Assembly: GCA_029552945.1 (NCBI GenBank)
Contig: JAKPDD010000032.1
Span: 206,377 to 270,376 of the forward strand
Length of the DNA: 64,000 nucleotides
Source of the DNA: Spirochaetota bacterium
GTDB lineage: Bacteria > Spirochaetota > GWB1-36-13 > JAKPDD01
Direction: 5' to 3'
The notes under the pieces are model-generated. The model was given only the letters and a program-made list of their open reading frames with translations. It made no database searches and was not told where the DNA came from. Both the position numbers and the translations under genes were made by a program. Of the stretch, positions 9,108 through 18,339 are shown piece by piece; position 1 is the first letter of the stretch; every line of letters starts with the position of its first letter.

Positions 9108-10215
9108 ATGTTATTTCAAAATCAAAATATAGGGCTAGTCTCTCCAGGTGGTGAAATACGAGCTTTTTTTAACGCCGGCGTTTTATATGAGATGTTAAAA
9201 AATAATATTAATTATAACAAGGATAGAAGGAACATCAGGCGGAATAACATGTGTTCTACCTCTATTACAATCTGATACAGTAGATGATTTTGAAAAAGAG
9301 ATGTTAATTTTTATTAAAAGAGAAATGATATCAGGGAAATTTTGGATTGACTGGAAAGATTTCTTAATAAGAAAAATATTCCACTATAAAATAGGCATAG
9401 ACTTTGGTCTTGAAATATTTATAGACTCTTCTTTTATTGAAGATTATTATCTAAAAAAAACACCCACTCTTGAGAAAAGGCTATCAAAAACAGATATTAT
9501 CGTAGCTGTAAGTCAGATAAAGAAACATAACCCTTTGAAAAGTAGAAGATTTGTAATAAACGAAATTTTAAAAAAACATACTAATGGGAAAAAAATAGCA
9601 GCAGAAATAATAAAAGCATCAGCAACAATTTTTCAAAAGTCTGAGCCGGTAGAGTGGATAGAAAACAATGAAAAAACATATCTTATAGATGGTTATTATA
9701 CCGACAATATTCCAGTTAAAGAAATGTTTGAAGATGACAATTTTAAAAAAGAAAGAAAGGTTGATATAGTATTTATAATAAATAATTCTAGTCTTAAAAA
9801 CTATGCTCAAATTATGGAAGATATATTAAATGCTGAAAAAGAATATAATGGCCTTGCAAAATATTTTTTAACTCTAAAATCTGCAAAACACTATCTTGAT
9901 CTATCATTATCAATATCTGGTAATGACACTGAACAAATTGAAACATCAATTATGATAAATAAAATAATAAGAAGCCATCTAAAAAAAGAAGGTAAACCAA
10001 TTGTAAGTGGTACAAAGATTAAACTAAAAGAGTTTGGAGACAAAATTTTTACATTCAAACCACTATATATAATAGAGCCAGAAAATGAAGACTTAAAATT
10101 GTTAAACCAAAGCCTTGATAAAGAAGAAACAGCACTTTATAATTATGAATTAGGTAAAAAAACAGCAAGGCAATTTTTAGAAAAAATAAAAAAAGGCAAA
10201 ATAGAAGCTTATTAG
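9108..10215 (+). CDS. Patatin-like phospholipase family protein, apparently frameshifted
   Basis: ATG 9108 opens a frame that reads GLVSPGGEIRAFFNAGVLYEML, a typical patatin N-terminus, then loses similarity after about 35 codons and stops. The next frame (+1) picks up the nucleophile elbow GTSGG near 9230 and then runs unbroken to 10215. The catalytic aspartate motif appears later as DGYYTDNIPV, where the family usually has DGG followed by DNxP. Ser and Asp of the catalytic dyad are both present. The oxyanion-hole glycine stretch, usually GGGxRG, is degenerate (PGGEIRA). One extra base, or two missing, between about 9205 and 9225 would explain the break. It is a pseudogene, or a sequence error. 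It stands alone between two minus-strand blocks. Confidence 0.75.
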
Positions 10216-10265
10216 ATAATCAATATTTAAACATATTCTATTCTAAGATAAAGATAAAAAACTTA

Positions 10266-10291
10266 TAAAAAAAGGGGTTATATTACCCCTC
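10266..10291 (-). terminator. Intrinsic terminator of the ribosomal/rpoA operon
   Basis: On the minus strand AGGGGT and ACCCCT form a 6-base-pair stem with an AATATA loop, followed by seven T. The 5' arm overlaps the rplQ stop codon. Read on the plus strand the same hairpin sits 60 bases after the patatin-like gene and could serve it too. Confidence 0.85.
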
Positions 10292-10651
10292 TAATTTTTC
10301 TTCAACAAACTCTATCATAGACATAAGTGCAGAATCACCTCTTCTATTATAGAGTTTATATATTCTTACATACCCACCATTTCTGTTTTTATATCTTAAA
10401 GCAAGGTCTTCAAATACTTTTTTCACTGCTTCTTTGCTACCAAGTCTTGAAAAAACCAGCCTTCTATTACTTATATTATCAACTTTTGCTTTTGTTATTA
10501 ACCTTTCAATAAAAGACCTCAAAACCTTAGCTTTAGCATCACTTGTAATAATTTTCTCATGTTTTATTAAAGATTTTGCAAGATTTCTTATTAAAGCCTT
10601 TCTATCTTCTCTTGGTCTTCCTAATTTTTTTAATTTATTAAGGTGTCTCAT
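10283..10651 (-). CDS. rplQ: 50S ribosomal protein L17
   Basis: The 122-residue protein begins MRHLNKLKKLGR and contains the family core RKALIRNLAKSLIKHEKIITSDAKA, with a C-terminal GGYVRIYKL. L17 lies near the polypeptide exit tunnel of the large subunit. It is the last gene of the long operon, 3 bases after rpoA, and its stop codon is part of the terminator stem. Length matches bacterial L17 (about 117-130 residues). Confidence 0.98.
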   Translation of the reverse strand: MRHLNKLKKLGRPREDRKALIRNLAKSLIKHEKIITSDAKAKVLRSFIERLITKAKVDNISNRRLVFSRLGSKEAVKKVFEDLALRYKNRNGGYVRIYKLYNRRGDSALMSMIEFVEEKLEG

Positions 10652-10654
10652 TTA

Positions 10655-11725
10655 TTATTCCTCCTCTTCCTCTTCCTTTAATTCCTGAATAGCTTTTATA
10701 TACTTATCATCTAACTTCATTCCCAAATGAAGGTCAAAAGCTTCTAACTTCTTTATTATCTCTTCTAATGATTTTTGACCTAAGTTTTTAACCTTTTTAA
10801 GCTCATCTTCTGTTTTTTGAACAAGTTCACCTATATATTTTACATTTATAGCTTCAAGACAATTAGCTGCCCTTGCATTTAATTCTAGTTCTTCAACAGG
10901 AGTAGATAAAACCTCCCAGAGTCTTTCATCTTCAGGTGCTATCTTTTCTTCCTTTTCTTCAACTATCACATCTTCGTACTGAGTCTCATCAAAGTTTATA
11001 AACACAGAAAAATGCTCTTTAAGTATTTTAGCAGCATCAGCAATAGCATCTGATGGTTTAATTGAACCATCTGTCCATACTTCCATTGTAAACTTTTCAT
11101 AATCTGTTCTCTGCCCTATTCTGTAATTCTCAACTTTATATGATACTTTTTCAACAGGCGAATAGAGTGCATCTATTCCTATAAATCCTATTTCATTATT
11201 ATTTTCTTTGATAACTTCAGCTGGTACATAACCTCTGCCAAAAGTTATAACCATTTCGATAGTAAAATAGGCATCCTCATTTAAAGTTGCTAAAATAATA
11301 TCTGGATTGTAAACTTCTATGTTCGAGTCTATTTTCAAGTCAGAAGCTTTAAACTCTCTTGGCCCCTTTAACTCAAAATATATTTTTCTTTCTATAGAGC
11401 CATCAAGTAGTGCAAGTCTAACTCTTTTAAGATTCTGTATAAACTGTATAGTATCCTCATAAACCCCTGGTATATTAACAAACTCACTTGATAATATATT
11501 CATTTCATCATTACTATAGTATTTAACTGAAATACCAGATATAGCATATCCAGGAATAGAAGATAATAATACTCTTCTTAAAGAATTAGCAATGGTAAGA
11601 CCATACCCTCTTTCAAAAGGATAAGCATCTATTTTACCATAAAATTGATTTTCTTGGGAAATTTTATAAGTAATATTTTCCCTTTTAGGTCTTTTAAAAT
11701 CATACATTAAATATTTATGAGCCAT
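10655..11725 (-). CDS. rpoA: DNA-directed RNA polymerase alpha subunit
   Basis: The 356-residue protein has the dimerising N-terminal domain (FERGYGLTIANSLRRVLLSSIPG) and the C-terminal DNA-binding domain with its helix-hairpin-helix (ELNARAANCLEAINVKYIGEL, then KNLGQKSLEEI). It is longer than E. coli RpoA (329), with an acidic linker around residues 240-265 and a run of glutamates at the end. The position after rpsD and before rplQ is the classical alpha-operon order. It nucleates assembly of the polymerase core and contacts activators and UP elements. Confidence 0.98.
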   Translation of the reverse strand: MAHKYLMYDFKRPKRENITYKISQENQFYGKIDAYPFERGYGLTIANSLRRVLLSSIPGYAISGISVKYYSNDEMNILSSEFVNIPGVYEDTIQFIQNLKRVRLALLDGSIERKIYFELKGPREFKASDLKIDSNIEVYNPDIILATLNEDAYFTIEMVITFGRGYVPAEVIKENNNEIGFIGIDALYSPVEKVSYKVENYRIGQRTDYEKFTMEVWTDGSIKPSDAIADAAKILKEHFSVFINFDETQYEDVIVEEKEEKIAPEDERLWEVLSTPVEELELNARAANCLEAINVKYIGELVQKTEDELKKVKNLGQKSLEEIIKKLEAFDLHLGMKLDDKYIKAIQELKEEEEEE

Positions 11726-11749
11726 TAAAGCTCCTCCTTCAAAACTTCA

Positions 11750-12370
11750 CTATTTTGAGTACAACTCAATGATCATTTGTTCTTTAACTTGTATATCTTG
11801 TATATCACTTCTTAGTGGTAAATCTATTACTTTTACAGTATGAGCATCTATTTTTTCTAGCCAGTTAGGTAAAGATATCTCTCTATTAAGATTCTCTTGG
11901 ATTATTGAAGAATTTATTCTGTTTTCTTTAATTTTTATAACATCACCTTTTTTTATAAGTATAGATGGTATGTTAACATTTATTCCGTTAACAGTAAAAA
12001 ATTTGTGAGACACCAGTTGTCTGGCTTGTTTTCTTGATGTTGTAAATCCAGCTCTATATATTATATTATCTAATCTTCTCTCTAATATCTGAAGTAGTAC
12101 TTCACCAGTATTTCCCCTTGCTTTGGTAGCAAGTTCATAATATTTATGGAATTGAGCTTCAGAAAGATAATAAAATCTTTTAAGTTTTTGTTTTTCCCTT
12201 AGCTGCATCCCGTAATAACTTAATTTACCTTTTTTTGATGAACCCATCCCAGGTGCTTTCTTTCTTTTACTTAAAGGACATTTTGCTGTAGAACACTTAT
12301 CACCTTTTAAAAAAAGCTTCACCCTTTCTCTTCTACAAAGTCTACAAACAGGTCCTAAATATTTACCCAT
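11750..12370 (-). CDS. rpsD: 30S ribosomal protein S4 (zinc-binding form)
   Basis: The 206-residue protein starts MGKYLGPVCRLCRRE. Cysteines at the N-terminus (CRLC, then C26 and C31) form the zinc knuckle of C+ S4. The S4 RNA-binding domain is seen in RLDNIIYRAGFTTSRKQARQLVSHKFFTVNG. S4 binds 16S rRNA early in assembly and in many bacteria represses the alpha operon translationally; no such site was tested here. It lies between rpsK and rpoA. Confidence 0.98.
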   Translation of the reverse strand: MGKYLGPVCRLCRRERVKLFLKGDKCSTAKCPLSKRKKAPGMGSSKKGKLSYYGMQLREKQKLKRFYYLSEAQFHKYYELATKARGNTGEVLLQILERRLDNIIYRAGFTTSRKQARQLVSHKFFTVNGINVNIPSILIKKGDVIKIKENRINSSIIQENLNREISLPNWLEKIDAHTVKVIDLPLRSDIQDIQVKEQMIIELYSK

Positions 12371-12408
12371 TAACTTTTCTCCTTAATTTCTTTTTAGATA
12401 TAAAAGTT

Positions 12409-12801
12409 TTATACTTTTCTTCTCTTAGGTGGTCTACACCCATTGTGTGGTATTGGCGTAATATCAGCTATTGATAAAATTCTGAAACCAACAGAAGCTA
12501 ATGCCCTTATTGCTGATTCTCTACCAGCTCCAGGTCCCTTGACCTTAACCTGTAATTCTCTTACACCAAGGTCATATGCCTTTTTACCTGCAACCTCAGC
12601 AGTAACCTGAGATGCAAAAGGTGTACTCTTTCTTGAACCTTTAAAACCGTTTGCCCCAGAACTACTCCATGCAATAACATTTCCATGAATATCTGTTATA
12701 GTAATAATAGTATTATTAAAACTTGCATATATATATGCAATACCTTTTTCAACATTTTTTAGAATTTTCTTTTTTGTAGAACCGGTTTTTTTCTTAGCCA
12801 A
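12409..12801 (-). CDS. rpsK: 30S ribosomal protein S11
   Basis: The 130-residue protein has the conserved [39 protein letters not shown] and the C-terminal [18 protein letters not shown]. It forms part of the 30S platform, contacting 16S rRNA near the mRNA exit. Start and length match bacterial S11 (about 129). It is preceded by rpsM with a 28-base gap. Confidence 0.98.
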   Translation of the reverse strand: MAKKKTGSTKKKILKNVEKGIAYIYASFNNTIITITDIHGNVIAWSSSGANGFKGSRKSTPFASQVTAEVAGKKAYDLGVRELQVKVKGPGAGRESAIRALASVGFRILSIADITPIPHNGCRPPKRRKV

Positions 12802-12829
12802 TTTCCCTCTCCTATATTTTATTTAACTT

Positions 12830-13177
12830 TTATTTCTTTTTACCTTTTCTTGTCCTTGCATTAGACCTTGTTCTTTGCCCCCTTACTGGCAATCCTTTTC
12901 TATGTCTTATACCCCTGTAACAACCTATGTCCATTAATCTCTTTATATCCTGTTGAATAGAAGCTTTCAATTCACCTTCAACCTTATAGTTATTTTCTAT
13001 AATATCCCTAATATTTTTAACTTCTTCATCAGTAAGGTCTTTTGTTCTTTTGTGAAAAGGAATATTTAGTTGATTTAATATTTTTTCTGAAGTATTTCTA
13101 CCAATACCAAATATCCTTGTTAATGCTATCCCTATAACTTTATTTGTTGGGAGATCAACCCCTGCTATACGTGCCAT
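12830..13177 (-). CDS. rpsM: 30S ribosomal protein S13
   Basis: The 115-residue protein reads [13 protein letters not shown], then [17 protein letters not shown], and ends in the basic tail [16 protein letters not shown] that reaches the decoding region. S13 sits in the 30S head and makes bridge contacts with the 50S subunit. It follows rpmJ by 15 bases. Confidence 0.98.
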   Translation of the reverse strand: MARIAGVDLPTNKVIGIALTRIFGIGRNTSEKILNQLNIPFHKRTKDLTDEEVKNIRDIIENNYKVEGELKASIQQDIKRLMDIGCYRGIRHRKGLPVRGQRTRSNARTRKGKKK

Positions 13178-13192
13178 ACTAACTCCTTAACT

Positions 13193-13306
13193 TTATTTCT
13201 GTCTTTGTTTATGTTTTGAATTCTCACATATAACTCTTAGAACACCTTTTCTCCTGATAATTTTACATTTATTACATATTTTCTTTACACTTGCTCTTAC
13301 TTTCAT
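13193..13306 (-). CDS. rpmJ: 50S ribosomal protein L36 (zinc-binding form)
   Basis: This 37-codon gene was translated directly from the minus strand: ATG at 13306, [15 protein letters not shown], ending NSKHKQRQK before TAA at 13193. C11, C14, C27 and H32 form the zinc ribbon of C+ L36. The infA-rpmJ-rpsM order is standard. The 88-base gap upstream, unusually long for this operon, holds a hairpin. Confidence 0.97.
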   Translation of the reverse strand: MKVRASVKKICNKCKIIRRKGVLRVICENSKHKQRQK

Positions 13307-13370
13307 AAAAGTACCCCATTATATATTTTACTCTATTTTCTTAAAATAGTTTTTAATAGCTTTAATTTAA

Positions 13371-13392
13371 AAAATTTTGAAAACAAAATTTT
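13371..13392 (-). terminator. A/T-rich hairpin with T run between infA and rpmJ (possible attenuator)
   Basis: A perfect 9-base-pair stem, AAAATTTTG pairing with CAAAATTTT across a 4-base loop, is followed on the minus strand by further T. It starts 2 bases after the infA stop codon, inside the otherwise continuous operon. It could reduce read-through into the alpha-operon genes. The stem is nearly all A/T, so its strength is uncertain. Confidence 0.5.
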
Positions 13393-13394
13393 AG

Positions 13395-13610
13395 CTATTT
13401 AAATCTATAAACAATTCTCCCTTTTGTCAAATCATAAGGAGAAAGTTCCAGTAAAACTTTATCACCCGGGAATATTTTTATAAAATGCATCCTCATTTTA
13501 CCTGAAATATGAGCTAATATATGGTGCCCATTTTCTAACTTAACTTTAAACATTGCATTTGGTAAAGCCTCTATAATTTCTCCTTTCGCTTCTATAACAT
13601 CTTTAGACAT
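13395..13610 (-). CDS. infA: Translation initiation factor IF-1
   Basis: The 71-residue S1-like OB-fold protein reads [19 protein letters not shown], then [17 protein letters not shown] and ends [14 protein letters not shown], the standard IF-1 pattern and length. IF-1 blocks the ribosomal A site during initiation. It follows secY directly; adk and map, which lie between secY and infA in many bacteria, are absent here. Confidence 0.98.
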   Translation of the reverse strand: MSKDVIEAKGEIIEALPNAMFKVKLENGHHILAHISGKMRMHFIKIFPGDKVLLELSPYDLTKGRIVYRFK

Positions 13611-13633
13611 TCTTTTCTAAATCCCCCCTCTAA

Positions 13634-14995
13634 TTAATAATATCTTCCTTTGATTCTACCATGTTTTAAAAATCCTTCCATATTCCTTGATCTCAATTGA
13701 GACTCCATTTGTTTTAAAGTATCAAGTGCAACACCAACCATAATTAGCAAACTTGTACCACCCAATATATCAGCAACAGAATATGGAACACTCATTATAT
13801 GAGATATTATAGAAGGAGTTATAGCAATAAAACCTATTATTATAGCACCCGGGAGTATTAATCTATTTAAAAGTTTTTGTAAAAAGAGACTTGTCTGTTG
13901 TCCAGGTCTTATACCTGGAATAAACCCACCATTTTTCTGAATATTATTAGAAATCTCATTTGGATTATATAAAATAGCAGTATAAAAATAACAGAAAAAG
14001 ATTACTAATAAAAGATACAGCACATAGTACAATATACTACCAGGCGAAAGTAGGTTGGCTATCTTAGTTAATATTCTGCTGTTTGCTCCAAAAGTACCCA
14101 ATATCTGAGATGGGAACAATATAACTGATGAAGCAAATATTATTGCTATTACACCAGCTGGGTCAACTTTAAAAGGTATATAAGTATTTTGACCCTGATA
14201 CAGTTTATTGCCAACAACCCTTTTAGCATATCTTACTGCAACTCTTCTTTCCCCCTGTTGAATTAAAATCACTATAGCTATCAAAACAGCAAATATTATT
14301 CCCAATATTATGAGTTTAATTGAATTACTTTCTGCTGTGCCAAGTGTAACAGCATTATAAATTACACCAGGTATTCTTGAAACTATACCAGCAAATATTA
14401 AAAGCGAAACACCATTCCCCACTCCTCTTTCTGTTATCTGTTCACCTAACCACAAAAGGAACATTGTACCAGTAGTTAATATAAGAACAAAGTTAAAACT
14501 AAACCAAAAATCTATACTATCTCCAACAAGTATATTATACCCTGCAGTTTTAGGCAAAATAGCTGACTTAAAGTAAATTAGAATACCTATTCCCTGCACA
14601 ATAGATAATAGTATTGTAAGATATCTTGTATGTACATTTATCTTTTTTCTACCATACTCTCCCTCTTTTGCAAGTCTTTCAAGAGAAGGAATAACAACCT
14701 GCAACAATTGCATTATAATTGAAGAGCTGATATAAGGCATAACACCCAAACCAAATATAGCAAACTGTTTTAAAGCCCCACCTGTAAAAAGATTTAGTAA
14801 TCCCAATAAAGCACCAATACCACCTTCCCCACCTTTTGACAATATATTATCAAAAAATCTATTCAATTCGGCCATATCAATACCAGGGACAGTTATATGT
14901 GTGCCTATTCTAAAAACTATTAAAGCCCCTATTGTAAATAGAATTCTTGATCTTAATTCAGGGATTTTAAATATATTTTTAAAACCTTTTATCAT
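13634..14995 (-). CDS. secY: Protein translocase subunit SecY
   Basis: The 453-residue membrane protein shows ten hydrophobic segments. Family motifs include the start of TM2 (FAIFGLGVMPYISSSIIMQLL, residues about 78-98), YGRKKINVHTRYLT, GERRVAVRYAKRVVG in the cytosolic loop that binds SecA or ribosomes, and the late loop GFIPGIRPGQQT. SecY forms the protein-conducting channel with SecE and SecG. It lies after rplO as in the spc operon of most bacteria. Confidence 0.98.
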   Translation of the reverse strand: MIKGFKNIFKIPELRSRILFTIGALIVFRIGTHITVPGIDMAELNRFFDNILSKGGEGGIGALLGLLNLFTGGALKQFAIFGLGVMPYISSSIIMQLLQVVIPSLERLAKEGEYGRKKINVHTRYLTILLSIVQGIGILIYFKSAILPKTAGYNILVGDSIDFWFSFNFVLILTTGTMFLLWLGEQITERGVGNGVSLLIFAGIVSRIPGVIYNAVTLGTAESNSIKLIILGIIFAVLIAIVILIQQGERRVAVRYAKRVVGNKLYQGQNTYIPFKVDPAGVIAIIFASSVILFPSQILGTFGANSRILTKIANLLSPGSILYYVLYLLLVIFFCYFYTAILYNPNEISNNIQKNGGFIPGIRPGQQTSLFLQKLLNRLILPGAIIIGFIAITPSIISHIMSVPYSVADILGGTSLLIMVGVALDTLKQMESQLRSRNMEGFLKHGRIKGRYY

Positions 14996-15019
14996 ATTTA
15001 ACCCTTTATTTTATTCTTT

Positions 15020-15460
15020 TCACTCTATTATATTCACTTTACCACCAGCTGCTTCAATCTTTTCTATAGCAGATTTTGATGCTTTATTAACTGTAATTGT
15101 AATTGCTTTATTAATTTCACCATCACCAAGCAGTTTTACTTTTGAGTAAAGATTGTTAACAAGCCCTGCATCAAAAAGGTCTTGAATACTTATCTCATTT
15201 TTATTTACTAAAAAAAGGTCTCTAATATTTAATATCTCATATTCAACATTAGGTTGATGATTAAAACCTCTTTTTGGTATCCTTCTATATAGTGGCATCT
15301 GCCCACCTTCAAACCCCATATAAGGTCTTTTTTGTCCTGACCTTGCTCTCTGCCCTTTATGTCCTTTACCAGATGTTTTACCAAGACCAGAACCCCTACC
15401 ACAACCTAATCTTTTTTTATCTCTAACAGACCCTTTCTTAGGTTTTAATTCATAACTCAT
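15020..15460 (-). CDS. rplO: 50S ribosomal protein L15
   Basis: The 146-residue protein has the glycine-rich N-terminus ([24 protein letters not shown]), [19 protein letters not shown], and a C-terminal IEAAGGKV. L15 is a late-assembly large-subunit protein. It is separated from rpmD by 2 bases and from secY by 24. Confidence 0.98.
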   Translation of the reverse strand: MSYELKPKKGSVRDKKRLGCGRGSGLGKTSGKGHKGQRARSGQKRPYMGFEGGQMPLYRRIPKRGFNHQPNVEYEILNIRDLFLVNKNEISIQDLFDAGLVNNLYSKVKLLGDGEINKAITITVNKASKSAIEKIEAAGGKVNIIE

Positions 15461-15462
15461 AA

Positions 15463-15657
15463 TTACTCTCCTTCAACTTTAACTAAGTGTTGTACCTTTC
15501 TTATCATACCTAAAATATTAGGCGAAGGCACATGTTCTACAACCTGATTTATCTTTTTTAAACCTAGCCCCTGCAAAACTTTTTTATCTTTTTCTCTTTT
15601 ACCTGCCATTCCTCTAACTAAAATCACTTTTATCTTTTTAGACTTATTTTTAGCCAT
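15463..15657 (-). CDS. rpmD: 50S ribosomal protein L30
   Basis: The 64-residue protein contains [25 protein letters not shown] and [16 protein letters not shown], the short bacterial L30 form. Its place between rpsE and rplO confirms the call. A few extra basic residues precede the core strand. Confidence 0.97.
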   Translation of the reverse strand: MAKNKSKKIKVILVRGMAGKREKDKKVLQGLGLKKINQVVEHVPSPNILGMIRKVQHLVKVEGE

Positions 15658-15668
15658 TTAGCAACTCC

Positions 15669-16175
15669 TTATTGAAATATCTCTTTAAAAGATAATCCTC
15701 TCTTTTTTGCTATATCAGCAGGATTCTCTATTTTAGAAAGTGCAAGCATTGTAGCCCTTGCAACATTCATAGGGTTTTTACTACCATAAACCTTAGATAA
15801 AATATCAGTTATCCCAGCTTTTGAAACTATAGATCTTACAATACCACCTGCAATTATACCTGTACCAGGTCTTGCTGGTTTTAATAAGACCTTAGTTGTC
15901 CCAAAAATGCCCCATATTTCGTAAGGTATAGTATTGCTGTTTTCTCTTTTTTTAATGAAAGTAGTAATCATATCTTTTTTAGCAGCATTAGTTGCTTTTG
16001 CAATTGCATCTGGCACTTCTTTAGACTTACCATAACCTAAGCCTACTTTACCATTCCCATCGCCAACTGCTACTAGAGCTGCAATTCTAAATCTTCTACC
16101 ACCTTTTGTTACTTTTACTATCCTGTTAATAAAAACAGTTTCTTCCATTAAATTAGTATTTTCATTATCTACCAT
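15669..16175 (-). CDS. rpsE: 30S ribosomal protein S5
   Basis: The 168-residue protein has the double-stranded RNA-binding-like N-terminal half (VFINRIVKVTKGGRRFRIAALVAVGDGNGKVGLGYGKS) and the C-terminal half GIIAGGIVRSIVSKAGITDILSK. S5 helps maintain decoding accuracy and lines the mRNA entry channel. Gaps to its neighbours are 11-12 bases. Confidence 0.98.
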   Translation of the reverse strand: MVDNENTNLMEETVFINRIVKVTKGGRRFRIAALVAVGDGNGKVGLGYGKSKEVPDAIAKATNAAKKDMITTFIKKRENSNTIPYEIWGIFGTTKVLLKPARPGTGIIAGGIVRSIVSKAGITDILSKVYGSKNPMNVARATMLALSKIENPADIAKKRGLSFKEIFQ

Positions 16176-16187
16176 CTTTGTTTCCTC

Positions 16188-16547
16188 CTAAAATTCAAGT
16201 CCTTTTTCTCTACACTTATCAGCTAATTCTTTCACAACCCCATGGTATCTATAACCATTTCTGTCAAAAACAATCTTTTTAATGCCTTTATTAATTGCTC
16301 TCTCAGCCAAAACTTCAGCAATTCTCTTAGCAGTTTCTTTATTAGGTTTCCCCTGACAATCTTTAAGCTCTTTTTCCATAGTTGAAACAGAACAGAGTGT
16401 AAACCCTTTTATGTCATCAATTAACTGGACAAAAATATTTCTGTTACTCTTGAATATACTGAGTCTTGGTCTTTCAGCAGTCCCTTTTATTTTATTTCTT
16501 ATTCTTAACTTTCTAATCTCCCTTTTAAAAACTTTATCTCTAACCAT
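16188..16547 (-). CDS. rplR: 50S ribosomal protein L18
   Basis: The 119-residue protein reads KIKGTAERPRLSIFKSNRNIFVQLIDD and ends with the family strand DRNGYRYHGVVKELADKCREKGLEF. L18 binds 5S rRNA with L5. It lies between rplF and rpsE as expected. Confidence 0.98.
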   Translation of the reverse strand: MVRDKVFKREIRKLRIRNKIKGTAERPRLSIFKSNRNIFVQLIDDIKGFTLCSVSTMEKELKDCQGKPNKETAKRIAEVLAERAINKGIKKIVFDRNGYRYHGVVKELADKCREKGLEF

Positions 16548-16558
16548 ACTACTACTCC

Positions 16559-17104
16559 TTATTTTTTACCTGATTTACCTGCTTTTTTCTTTAATTTTTC
16601 ATCTTCGTATCTAATCCCTTTACCTTGATAAGGTTCTGGTGGTCTTATACCTCTTACATTAGCAGCAAATTGACCAACTTTTTGTTTGTCTATTCCAGAT
16701 ATTATTATCTTTGTCTGCTCTTCAACTTTACATTCTATACCTTTTGGTATATCAATCAAAACAGGATGTGAAAACCCTATACTAAGCTCTAATTGCTGAC
16801 CAGTTACCTTAGCCCTATATCCTGTTCCAACCAACAATAATCTCTTTGTGAAACCATTTGAAACACCTTTAACCATATTATTAACAAGGCTTCTATAAAG
16901 TCCATAATACATTTTTGAATCACTATTATCAGGTGAAGAATTAAAAAGGTAAATATTATTATTTTCAGTTTTTATACTTATATCTTTATTTTTTATTTCT
17001 TCTATAAGCTCACCTTTTGGTCCTTTTACTTTAACTTTGTTATCACTTATAACAACTTCTACTCCCTTTGGTATAGATATAGGTTTTCTCCCTATTTTTG
17101 ACAT
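16559..17104 (-). CDS. rplF: 50S ribosomal protein L6
   Basis: The true start is the ATG at 17104 giving MSKIGRKPISIPKGVEV (181 residues), because an AGGAGAT lies 5-7 bases before it and bacterial L6 begins this way. A longer in-frame ATG at 17152 adds 16 unrelated residues and would overlap rpsH. The C-terminal RNA-binding motif appears as ANVRGIRPPEPYQGKGIRYEDE. L6 lies near the factor-binding site of the 50S subunit. Confidence 0.97.
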   Translation of the reverse strand: MSKIGRKPISIPKGVEVVISDNKVKVKGPKGELIEEIKNKDISIKTENNNIYLFNSSPDNSDSKMYYGLYRSLVNNMVKGVSNGFTKRLLLVGTGYRAKVTGQQLELSIGFSHPVLIDIPKGIECKVEEQTKIIISGIDKQKVGQFAANVRGIRPPEPYQGKGIRYEDEKLKKKAGKSGKK

Positions 17105-17141
17105 TTGGTATCTCCTTAAATTAATAATTCTTAAACTTATA

Positions 17142-17546
17142 CTAAACAACAATACAAATTACTTCGCCACCTAAATTAAGTTTTTTAGCCTCAAGCCCTG
17201 TCATTATACCCTTTGAGGTAGAGACAACAGTCACACCTAATCCATTCATTATTCTTGGTATTTCATCAACACCAGAATAAACTCTTCTTCCTGGTTTACT
17301 TATTCTTTTAATATCAGTTATAACAGGTTTTTTATTATAAAATCTTAATTCTATATTTATTGTTTTTTTATTAGGATTCTTTTCATCTTCAACAACTTCA
17401 ACTTTTTCTAAATACCCCTGTTTCTTTAAAACCTCAAGTATTCCTAATTTTGCTTTTGAAAATCTGACTTTAACATCTTTTTTATTAGCCAAAGAAGCAT
17501 TTTTTAATTTAACAAGCATATCACCTATAACATCATGTACTGCCAT
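17142..17546 (-). CDS. rpsH: 30S ribosomal protein S8
   Basis: The 134-residue protein reads HDVIGDMLVKLKNASLANK at the start and carries the C-terminal GLGVTVVSTSKGIMTGLEAKKLNLGGEVICIV. S8 is a primary 16S rRNA binder, and in E. coli it represses the spc operon. The gap to rpsN is 11 bases. Confidence 0.98.
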   Translation of the reverse strand: MAVHDVIGDMLVKLKNASLANKKDVKVRFSKAKLGILEVLKKQGYLEKVEVVEDEKNPNKKTINIELRFYNKKPVITDIKRISKPGRRVYSGVDEIPRIMNGLGVTVVSTSKGIMTGLEAKKLNLGGEVICIVV

Positions 17547-17557
17547 TTAATCTCCTC

Positions 17558-17743
17558 CTACCAACTTGCCTTTCGAATTCCTGGAATTTTGCCTTCATTA
17601 GCCAATTTTCTAAGGCATAACCTACATATATGAAAGTCTCTAAAATAGGCTCTTGGCCTACCGCATATTTCACACCTATTGTACTCTCTTGTTTTATATT
17701 TTTTAGGTTTTTTATGCCTTGCTACTACAGATTTTTTTGCCAT
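17558..17743 (-). CDS. rpsN: 30S ribosomal protein S14, zinc-binding (type Z)
   Basis: The start is taken at ATG 17743 ([12 protein letters not shown], 61 residues) rather than two codons upstream, because the GGGG-containing ribosome binding site fits it. CEIC and CRLC form a zinc ribbon, so this is the short C+ S14, half the length of the E. coli form. It ends GIRKASW as in other type Z proteins. Confidence 0.97.
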   Translation of the reverse strand: MAKKSVVARHKKPKKYKTREYNRCEICGRPRAYFRDFHICRLCLRKLANEGKIPGIRKASW

Positions 17744-17775
17744 TAACAAACCCCTTTAAATATCTTATTTAATTT

Positions 17776-18315
17776 TTAATTTTTCTTAAAAGGCATCCCT
17801 ATATACTTCAACAAAGACCTTGCCTCTTCATCAGTCTTAGCAGATGTAACTATTGTTATATCCATTCCAAAAATTTTCTGAACCTTATCAAAATCAACTT
17901 CTGGGAATATAACATGCTCTTTTATACCCAATGTATAATTACCCCTTCCATCAAAACTATTAGCTGAAATACCATTAAAGTCTTTAACTCTTGGCAATGC
18001 AATATTTATCAACTTTTCAAGAAAGTCATACATCTTTTTTTTTCTGAGAGTAGCTTTAAGCCCTATCTCCATACCCTCTCTTAATTTAAACCCTGCTATC
18101 GATTTTTTTGCTTTTGTTCTTACAAGCTTTTGTCCCACTATAGGAGTAATCTCTTTTTCTGCAAGTATTATAAGATCCTTTTCCTTTATAGCATTACCCA
18201 AACCAACATTAATAATAACTTTTTCTATTTTAGGTACAGCCATTATTGACTTATAATTATAGTCCTCCATTAATTTAGAGACAACTTCATTTTTGTATTT
18301 ATCATACAAACTCAT
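17776..18315 (-). CDS. rplE: 50S ribosomal protein L5
   Basis: The 179-residue protein has the conserved [38 protein letters not shown] and the end [25 protein letters not shown]5 binds 5S rRNA and contacts the P-site tRNA. Its place between rplX and rpsN is canonical. Confidence 0.98.
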   Translation of the reverse strand: MSLYDKYKNEVVSKLMEDYNYKSIMAVPKIEKVIINVGLGNAIKEKDLIILAEKEITPIVGQKLVRTKAKKSIAGFKLREGMEIGLKATLRKKKMYDFLEKLINIALPRVKDFNGISANSFDGRGNYTLGIKEHVIFPEVDFDKVQKIFGMDITIVTSAKTDEEARSLLKYIGMPFKKN

Positions 18316-18339
18316 TTTCCTTTACCTCTTATTAAATTA

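Noticed and set aside
13318-13323. TATAAT on the minus strand as the -10 box of an internal promoter before rpmJ
   Set aside because: The start site would fall within a few bases of the ATG and remove the GGGG ribosome binding site from the transcript, and no -35 box is at the right spacing.
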